From the NCBI GenBank assembly GCA_934541105.1, contig CAKTDA010000001.1:930001-994000 (forward strand): DNA of 64,000 nt, written 5' to 3'. Made by a program: the position numbers and the translations under genes. Position 1 is the stretch's first letter; every line of letters begins with the position of its first letter. The DNA is from an uncultured Luteitalea sp. (GTDB taxonomy: Bacteria; Acidobacteriota; Vicinamibacteria; Vicinamibacterales; Vicinamibacteraceae). The notes below the pieces were generated by a model that saw only the letters and a list, made by a program, of their open reading frames with translations, was not told where the DNA came from and did no database searches. This document shows positions 19,579 through 27,717 of this stretch, one piece after another.

Positions 19579-21675
19579 CTACCAGCCCGCTCCGCGCCGG
19601 AACAGCGACAGCCGATGGCGCTTCAGGAACTGCTGCCTCTCGTCGAGCACGGGACCGCCAGGGAACAGCGCAAGCGCATCGCCTACGTCGCCGCGCAGCA
19701 GCGCATCGCGCGCCAGCGAGCCACCGACGAAGTGCGATTCGAAGTACGGCCGGCTGTCCGCCCATGCGCGCAGTCCGGCCAGGACGATGACTGCGGCGAC
19801 AAGCGTGGACGCCAGCCGCGCGCCTCGCGAACGCCACGGCGATGCCACCGTGAGCAGCCACACCAGCCCCACCCAGAACAGCGCCGAGAAGGCGATGTAG
19901 CGCGAGGCCGTGAGCGCGTGCAGCCCGAACCCGACGCGGCCGATTGCCGTGACACCTGCCGCCGCAGCAGCCAGCCCGATGAGCAGCGCCGGCAACAGCC
20001 AGCGGTCGCCGCGCGGCTCCACGCCCCGCCACAGGTGCACGGCAATGCAGGCCGCCGCGACCGCAAGGCCCGTGGCACCGACAGCTGGCAACAACCACAC
20101 GTCGATTGTCCGCGGCTGCGCGAGGAACACCTCGGGGGCATACCAGACCGGCAGGGCCAGCGCGAGGCACGCGCCGTACATCACCCTCAGCAGCGCCGTC
20201 GCGGAGCGGAAGATGGGCGCCGGTGGCGGGTGCGCCGGGTTCGGCTCGAGCCCGTGCAGGAACGCGGCCGACACCACCGCGCCGATGACGAGCCAGGCGA
20301 GCAACTGCGTCGTCCATCCCGGCTGGCGCCGCACCCAGAGGGCCATGGCACCGAGCGGCCAGACGACAAGGCAACTGCCGAAGCTCGCAGTGCCGAGCGT
20401 CGCAAGCGACGCGGCCGCTCCCAGCCGCCGCCACGTGGTCGTCCCGCCCGACAGGAGCACGAGCGCTGCCGACGCGACGAGCACGCCGACGACGAGCGTG
20501 ACCTGCCAGCCTTGCAGCAGGTTCTCCCACTGCGTCGGCGTCGCCACGAACGTGACGATGGCGATTGCGGCAAGCGCGGTGCTGACGCGCCCGCCGACAC
20601 CATCGCGGGCAAGCCCCCTGACGAGCACGAGCACGTGCGTGCCGACGGCCGCCAGCAGCATCCAGAGTTCGTTCCAGTGGTTCCAGTCGCTGAGTGCGAT
20701 GTTTGCGAGCATCACCGCCCGCGCCACGACAGGGCGATGCTCGTTGTGCGGGTGCCAGAGATCGGCGATCGTCAGGCCGACGGCCTCCTGCCGCTGGAGC
20801 AGGACGATGACTTCCCAGACGTCGAAGCGCGGTGCGTCGACAAACGCCGCAACGCACCAGGCCGTGACCGTCGCACACGCGAGGGCAATCACGGTGCCGC
20901 ACGCGGCAGCCACGTGTCGCCGGAGCCCGCCCCGCGCGAGCACCAGCGCCGAAACAATCCCGACCCCGAAGGGCGGAAGCATCGTCCACGACGCCAGCCA
21001 CGGCCACGTCGGGTTGGCCAGGGCAGACGCGACCGCCAGCAGGGCGCCGGCACCAGCCACACGACGCCGCGTGACGGAGGCGCCGGGACCGGCAGCCCAG
21101 ATGCCCGCGAGCCACGCGCAGGCTCCGAGCAGCATCACCAGCACACAGCGGCCGCTCCCGAGCATCCAGAGGCGATCGACGAGCGGCCGGTTCGGCAGCC
21201 GGAGCGATTCGAGTCGGACGCCGAGGTCGCGCGCATCCCACGCGGTGCTCGAGGTGAGGCTCTCGATTCCCACCTCGATCGGACCGCGTCTCGCGGCGGG
21301 GAGGTCGACGCGCACGTCGCCGTAGTCGCCCGGCACCACGTGCCGCGACAGGCGTCCGTCCACGCGCACGTCCATGCGATCGGGCTGTCGCCCCGGGTAC
21401 CCTGCGAGCGTGATGACGACCGCCTCCGGATCGACGCCGTATCGACCGGGCCAGCGCAGGCGCGCGTGCCCGTTCGTCCAGCGCATCAGGTGGCCGTAGT
21501 TCCCTTCGACGCCGTGCACGCCAGACGCGCGGACGGGCGCCAGCGCGGTGATGGGCGTGCCGATCCGCACCAGGATCTCCGCGGGGGCGAGCACCAGCAG
21601 GACGACTGCGAGCGCGAGCCCCGCGGCAAGGGCCTCGGCTGCGACGCGCCAGCGCGCGTGTTGACGGTGCCCCAC
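19579..21675 (-). CDS. Large polytopic envelope membrane protein, glycosyltransferase-like
   Basis: The 698-residue protein has one N-terminal helix (about residues 12-35), a periplasmic beta-rich segment of about 140 residues (VRASGVHGVEGNYGHLMRWTNG, RMDVRVDGRLSRHVV), then roughly eleven hydrophobic helices. It carries motifs typical of an uncharacterised multi-TM family: LWHPHNEHRPVVARAVMLAN followed by WNHWNELW, and TPTQWENLLQGWQVTLVV. Such proteins often sit in polysaccharide or lipid-glycan loci and resemble GT-C glycosyltransferases, but a catalytic role is not shown. The GTG at 21675 starts 1 nt after the upstream exporter stop (TGA-C-GTG), giving tight coupling. The frame extends further upstream only as a shadow of the exporter. 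Confidence 0.8.
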   Translation of the reverse strand: MGHRQHARWRVAAEALAAGLALAVVLLVLAPAEILVRIGTPITALAPVRASGVHGVEGNYGHLMRWTNGHARLRWPGRYGVDPEAVVITLAGYPGRQPDRMDVRVDGRLSRHVVPGDYGDVRVDLPAARRGPIEVGIESLTSSTAWDARDLGVRLESLRLPNRPLVDRLWMLGSGRCVLVMLLGACAWLAGIWAAGPGASVTRRRVAGAGALLAVASALANPTWPWLASWTMLPPFGVGIVSALVLARGGLRRHVAAACGTVIALACATVTAWCVAAFVDAPRFDVWEVIVLLQRQEAVGLTIADLWHPHNEHRPVVARAVMLANIALSDWNHWNELWMLLAAVGTHVLVLVRGLARDGVGGRVSTALAAIAIVTFVATPTQWENLLQGWQVTLVVGVLVASAALVLLSGGTTTWRRLGAAASLATLGTASFGSCLVVWPLGAMALWVRRQPGWTTQLLAWLVIGAVVSAAFLHGLEPNPAHPPPAPIFRSATALLRVMYGACLALALPVWYAPEVFLAQPRTIDVWLLPAVGATGLAVAAACIAVHLWRGVEPRGDRWLLPALLIGLAAAAAGVTAIGRVGFGLHALTASRYIAFSALFWVGLVWLLTVASPWRSRGARLASTLVAAVIVLAGLRAWADSRPYFESHFVGGSLARDALLRGDVGDALALFPGGPVLDERQQFLKRHRLSLFRRGAGW

Positions 21676-21676
21676 G

Positions 21677-23512
21677 TCAGCCGCGACCGGCCGGCTCCGC
21701 GGGCGAGACGGCCGCAGGCTCCGGCGTGAAGTCCTCGCCGGGGTTGATGAAGCGATCGATCTCCACCGCGTACTGCCTGTCGTGCAGCTGACGGTACCTG
21801 CCGTCGAGCGCCATGAGCTCGGCGTGCCGCCCGCGCTCGACGATGCGGCCATCCTCGATCACGAGGATCTGGTCGGCGCTCCGGATCGTGGAGAGCCGGT
21901 GCGCGATCACGAACGTCGTGCGCCCGCGGCGCAGCGTGCGCAGCGCCTCCTGGATCTTCGCTTCGCTCTCGCTGTCGAGGCTCGATGTCGCCTCGTCAAG
22001 GATCAGGATGCGCGGGTCGGCGAGGATCGCCCGCGCGATCGCGACGCGCTGGCGCTGGCCGCCCGAGAGCCTGACGCCGCGCTCGCCGACGACCGTCCGG
22101 TAACCATCGGCGAACCCGTCCACGAACTCGTCGCAGTGCGCAATCCGCGCGGCGGCAATCACGTCGTCCATCGGGGCGTGCGGGTTGGCGTAGCGGATGT
22201 TGTCGGCGATGGTGCCGTCGAACAGGAAGTTCTCCTGCAGCACGATGCCGAGTCGGGCGCGGTAGCTCGAGAGCTGCACCTGCTCGAGATCCTGGCCGTC
22301 CACGAGCACGCGGCCCGACGTCGGACGATTGAACGCCATCACGAGGCTGATCAGCGTGCTCTTGCCGGAGCCGCTCGAGCCGACGAGCGCCGTCGTCGAT
22401 CCGGCGGGCGCATCGAAGGACACGCCCTTGATGACCGGCGCCCCCTCGTTGTACTCGAACCAGACGTCCTCGAACGTCACGCGGCCCTGCACGTCCGTGA
22501 GCAGCCGGCGATTGTCGTCGTCGGCGTCCTCGGTGGCCATCTTCCTGATCTCGCGGATGCGGTCGAGCCCGGCGAACGCCTCCGTGATCTGGGTGCCGAT
22601 CGACGCAATCGAGATGAGCGGCGCCGCCACGAGCCCCGTGAAGAAGATGTACATCACGAAGTCGCCGAGCGTCATGGTGCCGTCCACGATCGCGCGTCCA
22701 CCGATGGTGATCATGATCACGCCGGTCACGCCAATCACCACCGTGCCCATGGCCGTCGTTGCGGAGATCCCGGTCATTGACCGCGCGACGTTGCGGAGCA
22801 GGCGATGCACGCCCTTGCTGAAGACGATCTCCTCGCGCTTCTCCGCCGTGTAGGCCTTCACCACGCGGATGCCGCCGAGCGACTGCGAGAGGCGCCCGGT
22901 GACCTCGGCGTTGATCTGGCCGCGCTCGCGGAAGAGCGGCCGCAGGCGCTTGAAGGCGATGGCCATCATCGCGCCGAAGGCGCCGAGCACGACGATCGTC
23001 ACGAGCGTCAGCATCCAGTTCAGGTAGAACAGGACGCCGAGCGCAATGACGGCAGTCACCGTGCCTCCGACGAGTTGCACGAGCCCGCTGCCGACGAGGT
23101 TGCGGATGCCCTCGGCGTCGGTCATGACGCGTGAGATCAGGACGCCGGTCTGCACGGTGTCGAAGTAGCGCACCGGCAGCCGTGCGACGTGCGCCTGCAC
23201 CGATCGCCGCATCTCCGTGATGGCCCGCTGCGCCGCCACGCCCAGCACCTGCGAGAGCGAGAACGACGTCACCGCCTCGACGAGCGTCGCCAGCGCCACG
23301 GCCCCGGCGAGGGGCCAGAGCAGCTGCGGCTGCTGCTTGCCGATCACGTCGTCCACCAGGAACTTCGTCGAGGCGGGCAGCACGAGCCCCGTGAGTCGGT
23401 TGACGAGCATGAGCCCGAGCCCGAGCGACAGCCGGGCGCGGCTCTTCCAGATCAGGCCCCGCGCTTCTTCCCACGCGTTGCCGTAGTCGATCTTCTTCTT
23501 CTTGGTGTCCAC
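21677..23512 (-). CDS. ABC exporter, MsbA-like (fused permease-ATPase)
   Basis: The 611-residue half-transporter has six predicted transmembrane helices (residues about 25-320; DDVIGK loop, VMTDAEGIRNLVGSG coupling region) joined to a nucleotide-binding domain. That domain carries Walker A GSSGSGKST, the Q-loop ENFLFDGTIADNIRYA, signature LSGGQRQRVAIARAIL, Walker B LILDEATSSLD and H-loop IAHRLST. It acts as a homodimer exporting lipid or a hydrophobic substrate across the inner membrane. Lipid A flipping is possible given the length and signature, but substrate identity is not established. The GTG at 23512 is 2 nt after the cyclophilin stop, and the polytopic protein starts 1 nt after its own stop, indicating a three-gene operon. 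A lysine-rich N terminus (DTKKKKID) precedes helix 1. Confidence 0.92.
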   Translation of the reverse strand: MDTKKKKIDYGNAWEEARGLIWKSRARLSLGLGLMLVNRLTGLVLPASTKFLVDDVIGKQQPQLLWPLAGAVALATLVEAVTSFSLSQVLGVAAQRAITEMRRSVQAHVARLPVRYFDTVQTGVLISRVMTDAEGIRNLVGSGLVQLVGGTVTAVIALGVLFYLNWMLTLVTIVVLGAFGAMMAIAFKRLRPLFRERGQINAEVTGRLSQSLGGIRVVKAYTAEKREEIVFSKGVHRLLRNVARSMTGISATTAMGTVVIGVTGVIMITIGGRAIVDGTMTLGDFVMYIFFTGLVAAPLISIASIGTQITEAFAGLDRIREIRKMATEDADDDNRRLLTDVQGRVTFEDVWFEYNEGAPVIKGVSFDAPAGSTTALVGSSGSGKSTLISLVMAFNRPTSGRVLVDGQDLEQVQLSSYRARLGIVLQENFLFDGTIADNIRYANPHAPMDDVIAAARIAHCDEFVDGFADGYRTVVGERGVRLSGGQRQRVAIARAILADPRILILDEATSSLDSESEAKIQEALRTLRRGRTTFVIAHRLSTIRSADQILVIEDGRIVERGRHAELMALDGRYRQLHDRQYAVEIDRFINPGEDFTPEPAAVSPAEPAGRG

Positions 23513-23514
23513 TG

Positions 23515-24693
23515 TCAGGGTTCTGAAATCGTGACGGTCGTGATGCCGATGCGCGTGCGCGGGGTTTCGCCGTCGACGGGGGCCTGCTCGATGGCCGTGA
23601 CGACGTCCATGCCGGAGACGACGCGCCCGAACGCCGTGTACTTGCCGTCGAGTGACGGCGTCGGGGCGGTGACGATGAAGAACGAGGTCGTGGCGCTGTC
23701 GGGGTCGTCACCACGCGCCATGCTCACCACGCCCGCCTCGTGGGCGATGGCATTGAACTCGCCCGCGACGTTGCCGACGGCCTTCCGCTGCACCTGCGTC
23801 AGCGGTTCGGCGCGCGACGAGATGTCGCCCGCCTGGATGGCGAACTTCGGCACGACGCGATGGAACGCGGTGCCGTCATAGACGCCGAGCGTCGCGAGCC
23901 GCAGGAAGTTGCGCACGTGCCCTGGCGCGACATCCGGCGCAAAGCCGATGACGATGTCCCCCATCGTCGTCGCGATGGTCGCGCGGTAGCCGGCGAGCTG
24001 TTCGACGGGCGTCGTGCTGAACGGCACGGCCGTCGGGGGCGGCGTGCCGCGCACCGTGGCCTTCGTGATGGCAATGCGCGTGGTGAGCCGGCCCTGAGCG
24101 TCGAGCGGCGACTGGGAGATCCGGTCCGCGACCTCGAGGCCCTCGACGACCTCGCCGAAGACGGTGAACTGCCCGTCGAGCGCGGGCTGGTCGGTGAGGC
24201 AGATGAAGAACTGGGCGCCGGCGCTGTCCGGCCGGTTGGGCACGAGCACCGCCGACACCGCGCCGCGCACGTGGCGCCGGTCGTTGGGCTCGCGCTTCAG
24301 CCGATGGAGGCCGCCGGTGCCGTAGGCTGCCGACTTCGACGGGTCCCTGGAGATCGGGTCGCCGCCCTGGATGATGCCGAGCGGGACGGCGCGATGGAAG
24401 ACCGTGCCGTCGTAGGCGCCCGCCTCGGCCTGGTCGAGCACGAAGCCGACATGGTTCGGCGCGGCAGCCGCGTCGAGTTGCAGCACGATGGTACCGAGGT
24501 CGGTCTCGAGCACGACCTGCTTGTCGCGCAACGCCTCGGGTGCCCGTGTCGTGGTGTACAAGGCCTGGGTGGCCGGCTTCGGTGCCGCCGGGCGCCGTCG
24601 TGCCTGCGCGTCGGCCGGCACGACCGCACCGATCCATGCAGCGCCGAGGACGGCAACGACCCGGACCCAGGCGAGGAGGAACGCAGGACGCAC
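23515..24693 (-). CDS. Secreted tandem cyclophilin-type peptidyl-prolyl isomerase
   Basis: The 392-residue protein has a signal peptide (about 1-30, cleavage after ADA) and two consecutive cyclophilin domains. Domain 1 (about 58-200) has GTVFHRAVPLGIIQGGDP, QFFICLTDQPALDGQFTVFG and EVVEGLEV. Domain 2 (about 235-390) has GTAFHRVVPKFAIQAGD, SFFIVTAPTPSLDGKYTAFG and RVVSGMDVV. Each retains the FHR...Q.GD and FFI...LDG..T.FG cores used for proline isomerisation. Two domains in one exported chain suggest a periplasmic folding factor. Start ATG 24693. It heads the operon with the MsbA-like exporter and the polytopic protein, so it may assist envelope assembly (inference). Confidence 0.92.
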   Translation of the reverse strand: MRPAFLLAWVRVVAVLGAAWIGAVVPADAQARRRPAAPKPATQALYTTTRAPEALRDKQVVLETDLGTIVLQLDAAAAPNHVGFVLDQAEAGAYDGTVFHRAVPLGIIQGGDPISRDPSKSAAYGTGGLHRLKREPNDRRHVRGAVSAVLVPNRPDSAGAQFFICLTDQPALDGQFTVFGEVVEGLEVADRISQSPLDAQGRLTTRIAITKATVRGTPPPTAVPFSTTPVEQLAGYRATIATTMGDIVIGFAPDVAPGHVRNFLRLATLGVYDGTAFHRVVPKFAIQAGDISSRAEPLTQVQRKAVGNVAGEFNAIAHEAGVVSMARGDDPDSATTSFFIVTAPTPSLDGKYTAFGRVVSGMDVVTAIEQAPVDGETPRTRIGITTVTISEP

Positions 24694-24810
24694 CCGGAAA
24701 TCTTACAACCGAGTGGCGTGGTGCCCCGGCCGTCACCCGCTGCGGCAGGTGCCTGACGTGTCCGACGCGTTTGAGCGACAATGCTCGGGTTCCTCGAAAG
24801 GACCCTCTCG

Positions 24811-26865
24811 ATGAGACTGCAACTCGTGGGCGTCTTCGTGCTCGGCGCGGCCGCTCCCCTGCTGGCACAGGCGCCGACGCGCCCGGTGTCGGTCGGCGAC
24901 GTCGATCGCATTGCCACCGTGCGCGATCCGCAGCGGTCGCCGGACGGCGCCTGGGTCGCCTATGCCGTCGGCACCGTCGATGCGATGAAGGACAAGACCG
25001 ACAGCGATGTCTGGATGGTGAAGTGGGACGGCACCGATCGCGTGCGCCTCACCTCGTCTCCCGAGTCGGAGTCCTCGCCGCGGTGGAGCCCTGATGGCAA
25101 GTGGATCGCGTTCCTCCGGGCCGACGAGAAGAAGAAGGCGCAGGTCTGGACACTCAACCGCCTTGGCGGCGAGGCCGTGAAGCTGACGGGCATTGCCGGC
25201 GGCGTGTCCGACTACGCCTGGTCGCCAGACGGCACGCGACTCGTCCTCGTCTCGCGGGACGTGGATCCTGACGCCCCCGTCGAGGGTGGCGAGAAGGCCA
25301 CGGAGAAGCCGCCGCGGCCGATCGAGATCGAGACCTTCAAGTTCAAGCGCGACGGCATCGGGTACGTGGACGGGCGGCTGCGCTCCCACCTGTACCTCTT
25401 CGACGTCGCGACACGCGCCGTCACGCCGCTCACGTCGGGCGCGTTCGACGACACCGCGCCTGCGTGGTCTCCCGACGGCCGGCACGTGGCCTTCCTGAGT
25501 GCGCGCTCCGAATCGCGCGAGCGGACCACGGTGCGCGAGGTCTACATCGTCGAAGCGAAGGCCGGCGCCGCGCCGCGCCAGGTGAGCACGAAGGTCGCGC
25601 GCCACACCGAGCCGCTCGTGTGGAGCCCGGACGGCACGAAGCTCCTGTACATGGAAGGCGGCGATCCCCGGCTCGACGCCTACGAGCAGTACCGCATGGC
25701 CGTCGTACCCGTGGCGGGCGGCGCGTCCACGCTGCTTGCCCCGACGCTCGACCGACCAGTCAGCGGTCCCCTGTGGTCCAACGACGGCACGCGCGTGACG
25801 TTCGCGGTCACCGACGACCGCGAGCAGTACGCAGCCTGGGTGCCGGCGGACGGTGGCGCGGTGCAGCGCCTCACGAACGGCCCGCAGGTCGTGCGATCGC
25901 CTGCCGGAAGCCCGGCCGACAGCCACGTTGCCGTGCTCGTGAGCACGTCCCGGCAGCCCGACGAGGTGTACGCGCTCGAGGGCGGCGTGCTGCGGAAGCT
26001 GACGGCGCACAACGACTGGATGGCGAAGGAACTGGCGCTCGGCACGCTGAAGGCCGTGGAGTTCACAAACCGTGAAGGCGTGCGCATCGGGGCGCTGCTG
26101 ACGCTGCCACCCGGCGTGACCACCGCCTCGAAGCTGCCGCTCGTGCTGCACATCCACGGCGGGCCGAACGGCCAGGACAACCACGGCTTCCTGTTCGATC
26201 GCGAGTGGATTGCCGCCAACGGCTATGCGGTGCTCCAGGTGAACTATCGCGGCAGCAACGGGCGCGGTCAGGACTTCCAGTCGGCGATCTACGGCGACTG
26301 GGGGAACAAGGAAGTGGTGGACCTGCTCGCCGGCGTGGACTGGGTCGTCGCGCAGGGCACTGCCGATCCGGATCGGCTCGGCATCGGCGGCTGGAGCTAC
26401 GGCGGCATCCTCACCAACTACACGATTGCGACCGACGGCCGCTTCAAGGGCGCGGTCAGCGGCGCGGGCAGTTCGCTGCAGCTGACGATGTATGGCACCG
26501 ACCAGTACATCGTGCAGTACGAGACCGAGATGGGCCAGCCGTGGAAGTCGATGGAGCGCTGGATGAAGGTCTCCTACCCGTTCTTCAAGGTGGAGCAGAT
26601 TCGCACGCCGACGCTCTTCATGACCGGCGAGAAGGACTTCAACGTCCCGGCAATCGGCAGCGAGCAGATGTACCAGGCGTTCAAGTCCACCGGCATCCCG
26701 ACACGGCTCATCGTCTATCCGGGCCAGTTCCACAGCATCACGCGCCCGAGCTACCGCCGGCATCGGCTCGAGCAGTGGGTCCGCTGGCTGAATACGTACG
26801 TGAAGCGTGACGCGACGACGCCGGCCGGGCAGCCCACCACAGCCTCGGCAGCCGGGGCGCACTGA
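24811..26865 (+). CDS. Secreted S9-family peptidase (acylaminoacyl/dipeptidyl peptidase-like)
   Basis: The 684-residue serine peptidase has a signal peptide (LVGVFVLGAAAPLLAQA, cleavage near residue 20), an N-terminal WD40/PD40-type beta-propeller with repeated SPDG(T/K/R) blades (WSPDGKWIAF, WSPDGTRLVL, WSPDGRHVAFL, WSPDGTKLLYM), and a C-terminal alpha/beta hydrolase. The catalytic triad is S529 in GGWSYGG, D609 in GEKDFNVP and H641 in GQFHS. It is probably periplasmic and releases peptides or acyl-amino acids. ATG 24811 was chosen over 24781 because AAGGA lies about 9 nt upstream and the product then starts directly with the signal peptide. The membrane-protein gene follows 3 nt later. Confidence 0.93.
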   Translation: MRLQLVGVFVLGAAAPLLAQAPTRPVSVGDVDRIATVRDPQRSPDGAWVAYAVGTVDAMKDKTDSDVWMVKWDGTDRVRLTSSPESESSPRWSPDGKWIAFLRADEKKKAQVWTLNRLGGEAVKLTGIAGGVSDYAWSPDGTRLVLVSRDVDPDAPVEGGEKATEKPPRPIEIETFKFKRDGIGYVDGRLRSHLYLFDVATRAVTPLTSGAFDDTAPAWSPDGRHVAFLSARSESRERTTVREVYIVEAKAGAAPRQVSTKVARHTEPLVWSPDGTKLLYMEGGDPRLDAYEQYRMAVVPVAGGASTLLAPTLDRPVSGPLWSNDGTRVTFAVTDDREQYAAWVPADGGAVQRLTNGPQVVRSPAGSPADSHVAVLVSTSRQPDEVYALEGGVLRKLTAHNDWMAKELALGTLKAVEFTNREGVRIGALLTLPPGVTTASKLPLVLHIHGGPNGQDNHGFLFDREWIAANGYAVLQVNYRGSNGRGQDFQSAIYGDWGNKEVVDLLAGVDWVVAQGTADPDRLGIGGWSYGGILTNYTIATDGRFKGAVSGAGSSLQLTMYGTDQYIVQYETEMGQPWKSMERWMKVSYPFFKVEQIRTPTLFMTGEKDFNVPAIGSEQMYQAFKSTGIPTRLIVYPGQFHSITRPSYRRHRLEQWVRWLNTYVKRDATTPAGQPTTASAAGAH

Positions 26866-26868
26866 GCG

Positions 26869-27717
26869 ATGGCCGCGGCGCGAACGGTTCCCGCCGCCCA
26901 CGGCCTGCGCTGGCTGCGCGAGGGCCTGGAACTCTTCGCGATGTCGCCGGCCGTGTGGATCGGCATCTCGGTGCTGTTCCTGTTGATGGGCGTCGTCCTG
27001 AGCGCGATCCCGTTTGCCGGCATGTTGTGGACGGTCGCCATTCCCATCCACGGCGGCGGGCTGATGCTGGGCTGCCACGCACTGCGCCACGGCCGGCCGC
27101 TCGAAGTGCGACACCTCTTCAACGGCTTCGAGCAGCCGCGCGTGCAGGCGCTGGCGATCATCGGCTGCCTCTACCTGGCCGGCAGCATCGCGATCATCCT
27201 GCCGCTCGTCGTGCTGATGGTCGGCGGCACGTTCTTCTCGGCCATGCTGCTCGGCGCGAACCCGTCGCCCGCGTCCGCGATGTTCGCGGTCGGACTGGCC
27301 GGCCTGTTCGTGCTGATCATGACGGCGGCGGTCCTCGCCCTCGCCATGGCGATCTGGTTCGCGCCGGCGCTCGTGGTCTTCCGGGGCCTGGAGGCCGTCG
27401 ACGCGATGAAGATCAGCGCGCGTGCGGCGTGGCAGAACACGCTGGCGTTCGTCATGTACTCGCTCGCGACGATGGTCCTCGGGGCCGTGATCATCGCGCC
27501 GCTCATCGGTGCCGTCGTCCTTGTCGCCGCGCGGGGACAGGATCAGTCCGGTCCCGTGGCCGCCGTCACGATCGGCGGCACGCTGCTCTTTGCGGTGCTC
27601 TGCATGTTCCTGCTCATGCCCGCCGCCTGGGGTGCCATGTACGCGAGCTACCGCGACGTCTTCGGCGAGGACGACGCACTCATCCCCCTTCAGCCCGCCG
27701 CGTCGCCGGTTCGATGA
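26869..27717 (+). CDS. BPSS1780-like integral membrane protein
   Basis: The 282-residue protein has six predicted membrane helices. The opening RTVPAAHGLRWLREGLELFAMSPAVWIG resembles the BPSS1780 membrane family. Helical blocks include ISVLFLLMGVVLSAI, IIGCLYLAGSIAIILPLVVLM, AVGLAGLFVLIMTAAVLAL and VMYSLATMVLGAVIIAPLI. The cytoplasmic loop EAVDAMKISARAAWQNTLA is a recurring feature of this and related DUF families. The biochemical function is unknown. It begins 3 nt after the peptidase stop, so the two are co-transcribed. Its 3' end overlaps the convergent Ser/Thr kinase gene by 38 nt. Confidence 0.82.
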   Translation: MAAARTVPAAHGLRWLREGLELFAMSPAVWIGISVLFLLMGVVLSAIPFAGMLWTVAIPIHGGGLMLGCHALRHGRPLEVRHLFNGFEQPRVQALAIIGCLYLAGSIAIILPLVVLMVGGTFFSAMLLGANPSPASAMFAVGLAGLFVLIMTAAVLALAMAIWFAPALVVFRGLEAVDAMKISARAAWQNTLAFVMYSLATMVLGAVIIAPLIGAVVLVAARGQDQSGPVAAVTIGGTLLFAVLCMFLLMPAAWGAMYASYRDVFGEDDALIPLQPAASPVR

